Shown one piece after another: positions 25,901-32,957 of a stretch of 64,000 nt of DNA. The notes beneath the pieces are model-generated. The model was not told the origin of the DNA. It did no database searches and saw only the letters and a list, made by a program, of their open reading frames with translations. The stretch covers positions 62,001-126,000 of the forward strand of contig NZ_FOCN01000001.1 of NCBI RefSeq assembly GCF_900110125.1. The letters are read 5' to 3'. This DNA comes from Cryobacterium luteum. GTDB taxonomy: Bacteria > Actinomycetota > Actinomycetes > Actinomycetales > Microbacteriaceae. Positions within the stretch are counted from its first letter, which is position 1. Each line of letters opens with the position of its first letter. A program made the position numbers and the translations under genes.

Positions 25901-26721
25901 GAGCCCCACATGATGAGGTAGCTGGAGTTCCACCAGTCGGCCGATTCGGGCACGTCGGTCTGGTCGCCGAACACCTGCGGGCTCGCCACGGGCAGGTCGG
26001 CGTACCAGTCGTAGAACGAGAGCATGGTGCCGCCGAGCAGCGAGATGAAACGGTTGCCGACGCCCTGCGACACGATCGACATGGCCGGAATCGGGCTGAA
26101 GCCGACGACCCGGTCTGGGCCGAACTTCTTGATGGTGTGCACGTGGGCGGCGGCGACGATCTCGGCGGCTTCATCCCAGCTGGCACGCACCAGGCCGCCC
26201 TGGCCGCGGGCGCTCTTGTACTGGCGGGCGGTCTCGGGGTTGCCGGTGATCTCGGCCCAGGCCAGCACGGGGTCGCCGAGGCGGGCCTTGGCTTCGCGGT
26301 AGAGGTTGAGCAGCACGCCGCGCACGTAGGGGTAACGCACCCGGGTGGGCGAGTAGGTGTACCAGCTGAAGGCGGCGCCGCGGGGGCAGCCCCGCGGCTC
26401 GTACTCGGGGCTGTCCGGGCCGACACTGGGGTAGTCGGTCTGCTGGGTTTCCCAGGTGATGATGCCGTCCTTGACGTACACCTTCCAGGAGCAGCTGCCG
26501 GTGCAGTTCACGCCGTGGGTGCTGCGCACCTCTTTGTCGTGGGTCCAGCGGTCACGGTAGAACGTGTCGGCGCTGCGGCCGCCGTTCTTGAACACCGTGC
26601 GCAGGTCTTCGCTGGTCTCGCCCCGGCGCAGAAAGCGACCGAGCTTGATCAGCGAGTCGGCGACGGGGCCGTCGGTGCCGGGCTTGGTCGTGCCGGCGGA
26701 GGTACTGATGCGCTTGTTCAC
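22954..26721 (-). CDS. narG: NarG, respiratory nitrate reductase alpha subunit
   Basis: A 1255-residue catalytic subunit with the bis-MGD molybdenum cofactor; reduces nitrate to nitrite on the cytoplasmic face. The N-terminal FS0 cluster motif is visible as STHGVNCTGSCSWKVYV then EPRGCPRGAAFSW, with His as first ligand. Other family segments: YWNSSYLIMWGSN-like WWNSSYLIMWGSNVPVTR, and NHWFHSDTIYRAFL. I chose GTG at 26721 (VNKRISTSAG) because AGGGA lies 5 bases upstream; an ATG at 26763 would add 14 residues. First gene of narGHJI, all coupled by 4-base overlaps. Confidence 0.96.
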   Translation of the reverse strand: MNKRISTSAGTTKPGTDGPVADSLIKLGRFLRRGETSEDLRTVFKNGGRSADTFYRDRWTHDKEVRSTHGVNCTGSCSWKVYVKDGIITWETQQTDYPSVGPDSPEYEPRGCPRGAAFSWYTYSPTRVRYPYVRGVLLNLYREAKARLGDPVLAWAEITGNPETARQYKSARGQGGLVRASWDEAAEIVAAAHVHTIKKFGPDRVVGFSPIPAMSIVSQGVGNRFISLLGGTMLSFYDWYADLPVASPQVFGDQTDVPESADWWNSSYLIMWGSNVPVTRTPDAHFMVEARYRGQKVITVSPDYADNSKFADEWLAVHPGTDGALALAMGHVILKEFLVDRRTPRFVEYMKKFSDSAYLIALTPRQDAWVPGKFLTADALPGTDASVSSAAFKTVMLDENGEAFVPNGSIGHRFSEADKGKWNLDLEGRDPLLSIADAPDYDGATVAIDLPRFDETPGADSVGEQHAGAAGIVRRGVPVREVAGVLVTTVFDLLLAQYGVGRPGLPGEWPTGYDDASTPGTPAWQEEITSVPWQAAARIGREFAQNAEDSEGRSMILMGAGTNHWFHSDTIYRAFLALTTMTGCQGVNGGGWAHYVGQEKVRPLTGYGQYAFGLDWVRPPRQMIGTGFFYLATDQWRYDGLSADTLSSPLGAGIFKGRTTADTMVESAKRGWMPSYPTFNRNSLDLVDDAVAAGQEPAEYVVDSLKDGSLEFSCEDPDAPENFPRVLVVWRANVLGSSGKGNEYFLKHLLGAPSAVRAVESMPARRPQTMKWHESAPEGKLDLLVTSDFRMTSTTIYSDVVLPPATWYEKNDLSTTDMHPFIHSFNPAIAPPWQAKTDFDIFHVLAAKISEMSVTHLGVRKDLVAAPLQHDTPDGMATPHGTVLNDQPLIPGVTMPKLVVVERDYPAFAAKLGALGPLTEKLGMVTKGVKFNPDVEVAYLGKKNGLVPSGPAAGRPRLSTAIHACEMVLALSGTTNGRLGTQGFRQLEERTGVKLAQLASDNEGRRFSYPDVQGAPVPVLTSPEWSGSEHGGRRYSAFTINVEHLKPWHTLTGRQHFYLDHDWMIELGEQLPIFRPPLDMHRLFDDSIVGATTSTGAPGAKGHAEVAVRYLTPHSKWSIHSEYQDNLLMLSLSRGGPTIWMSPQDADKIGVRDNEWIESYNRNGVVVARAVVSHRMPEGTVYMYHAKDRTINVPVAETSGMRGGTNNSLTRILLKPSHLIGGYAQLSFAFNYLGPTGNQRDEVTVIRRRSQKVDY

Positions 26722-26768
26722 GGCTGTCCCTTGCTTATGCGGGCAGTGCCGAAGCGGCATCAACCCTC

Positions 26769-26778
26769 AAACAAGCTT
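26769..26778. promoter_or_regulatory. AAACAAGCTT motif upstream of narG
   Basis: The 9-mer AACAAGCTT (26770-26778) matches the one before narK (16361-16369) and lies 49 bases upstream of the chosen narG GTG. In the gene direction it reads AAGCTTGTT. Equal spacing at two nitrate promoters suggests a common regulator site; this is inference. Confidence 0.4.
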
Positions 26779-26894
26779 CGCCGCACCTTAAATTCGCAAC
26801 AACGGCAAACCACCGTGAATAATGTTTTGACCCGGCGCATAACAAACACGAAAGGGCGGGGAAAGCGGTGGTCGGGGGTGGTGGACCCGGTTTT

Positions 26895-26992
26895 GGTGGC
26901 TAAATCAGGAAAACCGGGCTTCGGCGTGCGGTGCGCCCCTGATTCAGTGCCCAGGGCGCGAGGCGCCGGGTAGATTTCCTGAATTAGCCACC
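26895..26992. repeat. Inverted-repeat element A2, overlapping the 3' end of the regulator gene
   Basis: Outer arms GGTGGCTAAATCAGGAA (26895-26911) and TTCCTGAATTAGCCACC (26976-26992) pair with one mismatch. The loop has an inner GCGCCC 26933-26938 / GGGCGC 26954-26959 hairpin. The right arm lies inside the coding frame of the regulator (26944-27663), giving its last residues. Same family as A1 and A3. Confidence 0.85.
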
Positions 26993-27663
26993 GCTCGCGG
27001 TGCAGCAGGAGTGCTTGGGGCGGGCTCGTCGTCGCGGGCCACCGGAATGGCGACGACATCGATCACGCAGAGGTGGGGCGCATCGACGAGGTTCAGGCCC
27101 ACCGCACGTAGTGGGCCGTCAGCCTGCTCCAGCACACCCTGAATCAGGCGGTAGTGCACTCCGCAGACCTCGGGGTGGTCTTTGACCATTTCCGAGTACG
27201 GGCAGTCGCGCAGGTGGAGCTGTTCGCGGTTCGCGGCGATACTCGCGTCAAAGCCGGCCTGGTCGAGGTGGTCGTCGAGCGCGTCGAGCTGGCGTTGCGC
27301 GGCCGGACCGGCGCAACCGGCCACGGCGGCCTGGCCGGCGGGCAGCATGCGTCGCAGCTGATCGGCACGCTCCTGCGCGGCCTCGATCTTGCGGCTGCGA
27401 ATCGAGCCCAGCTCGGTGCTGACCCCGCCCGCAGCGCTGTAGAGCATCTTGGGCCGGCCCTTGCTGTCACGCGGCTGGGGCGCACAGGTGACGAAACCCT
27501 CGCTGATCAGACGGTCGAGGTGTTCGCGGGCGGTGTTGTGGTGCAGGCCGGCCGCTTCGGCGAGGTCGTTCACGGTCATCGTTCCGCGGCTCTGCAGCTG
27601 GTAGAGCAAATTCATGCGGCTCAGACTGGCGAGCGTCTTGTAACTCGGGGGTTGGGCGGCCAT
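26944..27663 (-). CDS. SufR-like winged-helix regulator with cysteine cluster, next to narGHJI
   Basis: A 239-residue protein. Residues about 8-75 are an ArsR/DeoR-type winged helix (LQSRGTMTVNDLAEAAGLHH ... RLISEGFVTC). The C-terminal half has CPYSEMVKDHPEVCGVHYR, a CX12C pair, and PHLCVIDV later. This layout matches SufR-type repressors that bind a [4Fe-4S] or [2Fe-2S] cluster and sense oxygen or iron state. It lies between narGHJI (same strand, downstream) and the dehydrogenase genes (divergent), so it probably regulates one or both. About 16 C-terminal residues come from repeat A2. Start ATG 27663 (MAAQPPSYK), with GGGGAGA upstream. Confidence 0.75.
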   Translation of the reverse strand: MAAQPPSYKTLASLSRMNLLYQLQSRGTMTVNDLAEAAGLHHNTAREHLDRLISEGFVTCAPQPRDSKGRPKMLYSAAGGVSTELGSIRSRKIEAAQERADQLRRMLPAGQAAVAGCAGPAAQRQLDALDDHLDQAGFDASIAANREQLHLRDCPYSEMVKDHPEVCGVHYRLIQGVLEQADGPLRAVGLNLVDAPHLCVIDVVAIPVARDDEPAPSTPAAPRAVANSGNLPGASRPGH

Positions 27664-27805
27664 GGTCCCATTATGTCTCCCCAAAATAGGTGGCACCCGA
27701 GTTCGAGATATTTTGTACCCATTTACCCAGCACCGGTTTTACAGGAAAACTTTAGAAACAAAGCCTTAGGGTTGAAGAACGTAATCAGCAGGAAAGTGGG
27801 ACCGA

Positions 27806-28882
27806 ATGGCGGCCAAAGCGCGCACGCGATCGACAGCAGAAGTCAAGACTGCCGGTGGTGAACCCGCCGACAGCCTGCGTGGCTTCTACGAACAGATGTC
27901 GCTCGTGCGCGCGTTCGAGCTGCGCTCCAGCGAGATGTACGCCCGGGCCAAGATCGGCGGCTACTGCCATTTGAACCTCGGCGAAGAAGCCACCGTGGTC
28001 GGCCTGATGGCGGCCATCGAGGCCCGGGACTACCTGTTCACCGGCTACCGTGACCACGGCTACGCCTTGCTGCGCGGCCTGTCGCCCGAGCGGGTGATGG
28101 CTGAACTGTTCGGCAAGGTCACCGGCGTCTCCGGCGGACGCGGCGGCTCCATGCACCTCTTCGACCAGGAAACGCGCCTGTTCGGCGGCTACGGCATCGT
28201 CGGCGGGCAGATTCCCCCGGCCACCGGCGCCGCACTCGCCCTGAAGTACCAGGAGTCGGCCGGCCCCGACGCTGCCGCCGTGATGTGCCTGCTCGGCGAC
28301 GGCACCACCAATATCGGTGCGTTCCACGAATCGCTCAACCTCGCCGGGCTGTGGAAGCTGCCGATCGTCTACGTGATCGTCAACAATGGGCTCGGCATGG
28401 GAACAACGGTGGAGAAGGCATCCGCTGAACCGGAATTGTACAAGCGGGCCGCCTCGTACCGCATGCCCGGCGTGCGGGTCGACGGCGACGATGTGCTCGC
28501 CGTGCGCGATGCCGCCCGCGACGCCCTGAAGCAAGCCCGCGAGACGCGCCAACCGGTGCTGCTCGAGGTCATGTGCTACCGGCTGCGCGGCCACTCCGTG
28601 GTCGACCCGGCCCGGTACCGCTCGAGCGAAGACACCACGATCGCCCAGCAGTCCGACCCGGTGCCGAGCTTTCGCACCGAGCTGATCACCGCCGGCGTGC
28701 TCAGCGAAGCGGATGCCGCCGCCATCGACGAGGCCGCCGATGCGCGGGTCACCGAGGCGGTCACCTTCGCCGAGGAAAGCCCGGAGCCCGACCCCAAGGA
28801 CCTGTTCGCGTACGTGTACGCGACCGCGGTGGCGAACGCGCCATCCGCTCTGCCCGGAGAACCCGTTATGGACGCACTGTGA
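27806..28882 (+). CDS. pdhA: 2-oxoacid (pyruvate) dehydrogenase E1 alpha subunit
   Basis: A 358-residue thiamine diphosphate-dependent subunit that decarboxylates pyruvate with the beta subunit. The TPP motif runs from GDGTTNIGAFHESLNLAGLW to VNNGLGMGT, and the phosphorylation-loop region reads RLRGHSVVDPARYRSSED. Acetoin or branched-chain dehydrogenase E1 alpha are alternatives; the sequence alone does not decide. AGGAAAG lies upstream of the ATG. The stop overlaps the start of the beta gene (GTGA). Divergent from the SufR-like regulator. Confidence 0.88.
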   Translation: MAAKARTRSTAEVKTAGGEPADSLRGFYEQMSLVRAFELRSSEMYARAKIGGYCHLNLGEEATVVGLMAAIEARDYLFTGYRDHGYALLRGLSPERVMAELFGKVTGVSGGRGGSMHLFDQETRLFGGYGIVGGQIPPATGAALALKYQESAGPDAAAVMCLLGDGTTNIGAFHESLNLAGLWKLPIVYVIVNNGLGMGTTVEKASAEPELYKRAASYRMPGVRVDGDDVLAVRDAARDALKQARETRQPVLLEVMCYRLRGHSVVDPARYRSSEDTTIAQQSDPVPSFRTELITAGVLSEADAAAIDEAADARVTEAVTFAEESPEPDPKDLFAYVYATAVANAPSALPGEPVMDAL

Positions 28883-29901
28883 CTGACAAAGTAGCACCCG
28901 CCACCCGCACGATCACCTACCGCCAGGCGCTCAACGAAACCCTGCGCGCCGAGCTCGAACACGACGACAAGGTCTTTCTCATCGGCGAAGAGATCGGCGT
29001 GTTTGAGGGGTCCTACAAGATCACCGCCGGCCTGCTCGAAGACTTCGGACCCGAGCGGGTGCTCGACGCGCCGATCGCCGAAGAAGGTTTCGTGGGCGCC
29101 GCCCTCGGCGCCGCCATGCTCGGCATGCGGCCCGTGGTCGAGATCATGACCATCAACTTCAGCCTCATCGCGATCGATCAGATCGTGAACCACGCCGCCA
29201 AGATGCGATCGATGTTCGCCGGGCAGGTCTCCATTCCGCTGGTCATTCGTATGCCCGGCGGCGGCGGCCAGCAGCTCGCCGCCACCCACTCGCAAAACCT
29301 CGAGGTCTGGTACGCGCACATTCCCGGGCTCAAGGTCGTGGCCCCGTCGACCCCGGCCGACGCCAAGGCGCTGCTCACCGCGGCCATTCGTGATGACGAC
29401 CCGGTGATCTTTCTGGAGAACCTCTCGCTCTACAGCACCAAGGGCGAAGTGCCCGATGGCGAGCAGGTCGCCGAGATCGGCAAGGCCGCCGTCGTCAAGA
29501 CCGGCACCGACCTCACCATTGTGAGCTATTCACGCGGTACAACGACCGCCCTCGAGGTGGCCCACCAGCTCGAAGCCGAGGGCCTCTCAATCGAGGTCGT
29601 CGACCTGCGCAGCCTCCGTCCGCTCGACCGCGACACCATCTGCGGCTCGGTTCGCAAGACCGGCCACGCCGTCGTCTTCGAAGACGACTGGCTCAGCTAC
29701 GGCATCGGCGCCGAGATCTCGGCGACCATCGGCGAGGGCGTCTTCGACTTTCTCGACGCCCCGGTGCGCCGCGTCGCCGCCGCCGAGGTGCCGCTGCCCT
29801 ACGCCAAATCGCTCGAGCGAACCGCGCTGCCCAGCGCCGCCGACCTCGCCCGCGTTGTGCGCGACGTGCTCAATATTTCCTCCACCCCGAACGACAAGTA
29901 G
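28879..29901 (+). CDS. pdhB: 2-oxoacid (pyruvate) dehydrogenase E1 beta subunit
   Basis: A 340-residue transketolase-like subunit. Visible motifs: KVFLIGEEIGVFEGSYKIT, DAPIAEEGFVGAALGAAMLG, QLAATHSQNLEVWYAHIPG and VVDLRSLRPLDRDTI. The GTG at 28879 overlaps the pdhA stop and matches the conserved N-terminus (VTDKVAPATRTITYRQALNE). With pdhA it forms the heterotetrameric E1, unlike the single-chain AceE usual in actinobacteria, so this is probably a second, specialised complex. Confidence 0.92.
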   Translation: MTDKVAPATRTITYRQALNETLRAELEHDDKVFLIGEEIGVFEGSYKITAGLLEDFGPERVLDAPIAEEGFVGAALGAAMLGMRPVVEIMTINFSLIAIDQIVNHAAKMRSMFAGQVSIPLVIRMPGGGGQQLAATHSQNLEVWYAHIPGLKVVAPSTPADAKALLTAAIRDDDPVIFLENLSLYSTKGEVPDGEQVAEIGKAAVVKTGTDLTIVSYSRGTTTALEVAHQLEAEGLSIEVVDLRSLRPLDRDTICGSVRKTGHAVVFEDDWLSYGIGAEISATIGEGVFDFLDAPVRRVAAAEVPLPYAKSLERTALPSAADLARVVRDVLNISSTPNDK

Positions 29902-29910
29902 GAGCCGGCC

Positions 29911-31266
29911 ATGCCCGACGTCATCATGCCCCGCCTCTCCGACACCATGGAGGAGGGCGAACTCAGCCGTTGGATGAAGCAGGTCGGCGACGAGATCCAC
30001 AAGGGCGATGTGCTCGCCGAGATCGAGACCGACAAGGCCACGATGGATCTCGAAGCCTTCGACAACGGCATCCTCGAGCAACACCTCGTGGCCGCCGGCG
30101 CCCTCGTGCCCATCGGTGAGCCGGTGGCCCGCATCGGCGACGGCAGCAATATCGTCACGGGTGACGCGGCGCCCGCAGCGCCGGCTGTCGCAGCGCCGGC
30201 TGTCGTCGTGGCTCCCCCAGCGGATGCCCCCGCTCCCGTCGTGGCTGCAGCCGCGGCTGCCGCAGCCCCCGCCACGCCAACCCCCACCGGCGAGCTGCGT
30301 ACCTCGCCCGCACCCACCGGCGAGCTGCGTACCTCGCCCGCACCCACCGGCGAGCTGCGTACCTCGCCCGCACCCACGGGCGAGCTGCGTACCTCGCCGC
30401 TGGCCCGCAAGATCGGCCGCGAGCACGGCATCGACCTGCACACCCTGACCGGCACCGGCCCGCAGGGCCGGATCACGCGCACCGACGTGGATTCGGCCAT
30501 CGCGAAGCAGCAGACGGCTCCGGCGAAGGCCGCCGCTCCGGCACCCGTCGTCGCCACATCCGCCGCGGCATCCGGTGCGAACGAGTCCGTCGACGTGCCG
30601 GTCAGCCGCATTCGTGCCGTCACGGCCCGCCGACTCACCGAGAGCCAGGCCGTGCCGCACTTCTTCCTCACCAGCGTCGTCAACGTGGAACGCCTCGTCG
30701 CCTTCCGCGCCGACGTCAACGAGTCGCTCGCCGCGCTCGGCACCAAGGTGAGCCTGAACGACCTGTTCGTGCGGGCCAGCGCGGTCGCACTGCGCGCGCA
30801 CCCCGAAGTCAACGCGTCCTGGGGCGACGGTGTCATCCGGCGCCACCAGCACGTCAACGTGGGCGTGGCCGTCGCGACCGACGACGGGCTGCTCGTTCCC
30901 GTCGTCGCCGATGCCGACCAGAAGCCGCTCGGCGCCATCGCCGTGGAGACCCGCGCACTGGCCGGCCTGGCCCGCAGCGGCGGCCTGTCCCTGGGGCAGA
31001 TGACCGGCGGAACCTTCACCATCAGCAACCTCGGCATGTTCGGCATCGACTCCTTCACGGCCGTGTTGAACCCGCCGGAAGCCGGAATCCTGGCGATCGG
31101 CGCGGCAACCGACGTGCCCGCCGTGCGGGACGGCATTCTGGTGACCGTTCCCACGGTCAAGATCACCCTCACCGTCGATCATCGGGTGCTCGACGGGGCC
31201 GTCGCGGCCGCGTTCCTGCGCGACCTCGTCGCCCTGCTCGAGGAGCCGCTGCGCATCGTTCTGTGA
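29911..31266 (+). CDS. pdhC: 2-oxoacid dehydrogenase E2, dihydrolipoyl acyltransferase
   Basis: A 451-residue core subunit. The lipoyl domain is at about 1-78 with the lipoylated Lys42 in EIETDKATMDLEAF. An Ala/Pro linker follows, then a peripheral-subunit-binding domain (SPLARKIGREHGIDLHTLTG) and the catalytic domain with His424 in VDHRVLDGA. The linker contains four 30-bp units (30283-30402). GGAGCC precedes the ATG, 9 bases after the pdhB stop. No E3 (lipoamide dehydrogenase) gene is present, so E3 must be shared from elsewhere. Confidence 0.93.
   Translation: MPDVIMPRLSDTMEEGELSRWMKQVGDEIHKGDVLAEIETDKATMDLEAFDNGILEQHLVAAGALVPIGEPVARIGDGSNIVTGDAAPAAPAVAAPAVVVAPPADAPAPVVAAAAAAAAPATPTPTGELRTSPAPTGELRTSPAPTGELRTSPAPTGELRTSPLARKIGREHGIDLHTLTGTGPQGRITRTDVDSAIAKQQTAPAKAAAPAPVVATSAAASGANESVDVPVSRIRAVTARRLTESQAVPHFFLTSVVNVERLVAFRADVNESLAALGTKVSLNDLFVRASAVALRAHPEVNASWGDGVIRRHQHVNVGVAVATDDGLLVPVVADADQKPLGAIAVETRALAGLARSGGLSLGQMTGGTFTISNLGMFGIDSFTAVLNPPEAGILAIGAATDVPAVRDGILVTVPTVKITLTVDHRVLDGAVAAAFLRDLVALLEEPLRIVL
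30283..30402 (+). repeat. Four in-frame 30-bp repeats in the E2 linker
   Basis: Units at 30283-30312, 30313-30342, 30343-30372 and 30373-30402 encode PTGELRTSPA repeated; the first three are identical and the last runs into the subunit-binding domain (TSPLARKIG). The repeat duplicates the segment just before that domain and lengthens the flexible swinging-arm linker. Confidence 0.92.
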
Positions 31267-31270
31267 GTCC

Positions 31271-31310
31271 AGCCTGATTAAGAGCACACTACTACTCGCA
31301 AATCAGGGCT
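31271..31310. promoter_or_regulatory. Inverted repeat upstream of second SufR-like regulator
   Basis: AGCCTGATT (31271-31279) and AATCAGGGCT (31301-31310) are complementary apart from one inserted G and are separated by 21 bases. The right arm ends 12 bases before the GTG of the regulator. Position and size suit an autoregulatory operator; a terminator for pdhC is the alternative. Confidence 0.4.
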
Positions 31311-31321
31311 ACTGTTGAAGC

Positions 31322-32038
31322 GTGGACTCCGAAGAACGCACTCCCGCCTGGCATGCCGCGCTCGCGTCGCCGATCCGGCGCAGCGTGCTCGACTTTCTGG
31401 TTGCCTCCGGCGTGCCGCAGAGCGCAGCGGATGTCGCCGCCCAAATGAACCTGCACGTCACCACCGCCCGGTTCCACCTCGACCAGCTGCTGGCCGCCCG
31501 GCTGATTGAACGCGAGCCCGACCGGTCCGGCCAGCGCGGGCGGCCGCGCATCCGCTTCACCGCCGTGGTCGCCGCCCAGGGCAACCCGCAAAACCAGCTC
31601 AGCCATGCCCTCGCCAGCGTGCTCGCCGAGGATGACGACGGCGGCCGGGCCCGGGCCATTCGGGCGGGCGAGAAATGGTCGGAGGCCTTCGCCGGCGGCC
31701 TTGCCACCTCAAGCGGCACGGGCGCCGCACCGCTGGTCGACCTGCTCGAGCGGCTCGAATTCGCTCCGCAACTCAATGAGGAACAGCAATCGATCGCACT
31801 CACGACCTGCCCGTTTCGCGAGGCGGCCCGTGAGAACCCCACCGTGGTCTGCTCCGTGCACCTCGGGCTCATTCAACGGGCGGCCCGCACGCTCGGCCAG
31901 GACGACACGGCGGTTACGCTGCGCCCCTTCGTGGGCCCGCACCTCTGCGTCGTCAACCTCGGCAGCGACTGGACCGCGCAGCCCAGCCCCGCGGCCCTCG
32001 ACGACGAGGTCAGCACCAACAACGCCCCGGAAGCTTAA
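31322..32038 (+). CDS. SufR-like winged-helix regulator with cysteine cluster, downstream of pdhABC
   Basis: A 238-residue paralogue of the protein at 26944-27663. Residues about 10-80 are a winged helix (SPIRRSVLDFLVASGV ... LHVTTARFHLDQLLAARLI). The C-terminal part has CPFREAARENPTVVCSVHLG, then LIQ and PHLCVVNL, the same cysteine/histidine frame, but with CX13C in place of CX12C. The CPFREAA segment is close to that of SufR-type Fe-S repressors. GTG start at 31322. Its stop overlaps the convergent SH3-domain gene by 4 bases. Likely an Fe-S sensor acting on the pdh genes or itself. Confidence 0.75.
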   Translation: MDSEERTPAWHAALASPIRRSVLDFLVASGVPQSAADVAAQMNLHVTTARFHLDQLLAARLIEREPDRSGQRGRPRIRFTAVVAAQGNPQNQLSHALASVLAEDDDGGRARAIRAGEKWSEAFAGGLATSSGTGAAPLVDLLERLEFAPQLNEEQQSIALTTCPFREAARENPTVVCSVHLGLIQRAARTLGQDDTAVTLRPFVGPHLCVVNLGSDWTAQPSPAALDDEVSTNNAPEA

Positions 32039-32262
32039 CCCCGTCGTAGCCGCGGCGGCGGCGCGGGCGGCACGAGCTTGGCAGCCACCACGTCCTGCAT
32101 CGCGAGCGTGACCAGGCCGCGTTTGGTCTCCACCGAAACGGATGCCGCGCTCCGCTCCCGCAGAAACCCGAGCGCGTCGGTGTAGCCACCCGGGATGCGG
32201 GTGCGCACGACGACGCGGGTGCCGAGCGGGGCATCCGCTAGAAAAGTGAAGGGATCGCTCAC
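32035..32262 (-). CDS. SH3-like orphan domain related to Rv0428c-type acetyltransferase N-terminus
   Basis: A 75-residue protein (LGTRVVVRTRIPGGYTDALG ... VSVETKRGLVTLAMQDVVAA, ending in a Pro/Arg tail). The strand pattern resembles the SH3-like domain that precedes the GNAT domain in a group of actinobacterial acetyltransferases (Rv0428c-like). Here it stands alone, with no acetyltransferase attached. Its GTG overlaps the ktrA stop (GTGA), so it is translated with the potassium system. Confidence 0.6.
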   Translation of the reverse strand: MSDPFTFLADAPLGTRVVVRTRIPGGYTDALGFLRERSAASVSVETKRGLVTLAMQDVVAAKLVPPAPPPRLRRG

Positions 32263-32957
32263 CGCATCAGGCTGTACTCTTCGACCCGCGCGGACTCCCC
32301 GGCGATGAGAATGATGTCGCCGTCCTCGATCACGGTGTCGAGTGAGGTGTAGCTCCAGCCTCGGCCCGGCCGGTGGAACGCGGTCACGGTGACACCGTAG
32401 CGGGCACGCACCTTGGCCTCGCCGAGCGGCATACCGATCAGGGAGCGCGGCGGAGCCGTCTTGACCAGGGCGAAGTTCTCGCCGATCTCGATGTAGTCCT
32501 GCATGGCACCGCGCACCAGGTGGGCAACCCGCTGCCCCATGTCCTTCTCCGGCGAGATGACGTGGTGCACTCCCAGCTGGGTGAGAATTTCACCGTGCGG
32601 ATCGCTGACCGCCTTGGCCCAGATATTGGGAATGCCGAGCTTGAGCAGCAGCGACGCGGTGAGGATATTCGCCTGAATATCACCGCCGATGGCCACGACC
32701 ACGCTGGAGAAGTCAGGCACCGAGAGTTCCCGCAGGGTCGCCTCTTTGGTGGAGTCGGCGCGCACCACGTGGGTGAGCAGCCGGTTGTGCAGCTGTACGA
32801 CCTCCTCGTCGCCATCGATACCGAGCACCTCGGTACCGCTCTTCATGAGCTCGAGGGCGAGAGCACTGCCGAACCGTCCCAGGCCAATCACGACAACCGA
32901 TTCCGCTTCGGCGAGGCGGGCGGGGTCGCGATGCCCGAACAGCGAATATTTAGCCAA
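32259..32957 (-). CDS. ktrA: KtrA, regulatory subunit of Trk/Ktr potassium uptake
   Basis: A 232-residue cytoplasmic RCK protein. The Rossmann loop VVVIGLGRFGSALALELM is near residue 22, and NRLLTHVVRADST plus FSSVVVAIGGDIQANI follow; an RCK_C domain fills the last 80 residues. One RCK unit of this length is KtrA-like, while TrkA has two. The start is TTG at 32957 (LAKYSLFGHRD), preceded by AAGGAAAGG and overlapping the ktrB stop by 8 bases; upstream in-frame starts lie inside ktrB. It gates the KtrB channel in response to nucleotides. Confidence 0.88.
   Translation of the reverse strand: MAKYSLFGHRDPARLAEAESVVVIGLGRFGSALALELMKSGTEVLGIDGDEEVVQLHNRLLTHVVRADSTKEATLRELSVPDFSSVVVAIGGDIQANILTASLLLKLGIPNIWAKAVSDPHGEILTQLGVHHVISPEKDMGQRVAHLVRGAMQDYIEIGENFALVKTAPPRSLIGMPLGEAKVRARYGVTVTAFHRPGRGWSYTSLDTVIEDGDIILIAGESARVEEYSLMR

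Noticed and set aside
23005-26973. Long open frame (over 1300 codons) on the plus strand opposite narG
   Set aside because: It mirrors narG, has Gly/Arg/Val/His-rich low-information protein with no domain, and arises from high GC third positions in the real gene. Similar mirror frames opposite moeA, narK, mobA and pdhC were rejected for the same reason.
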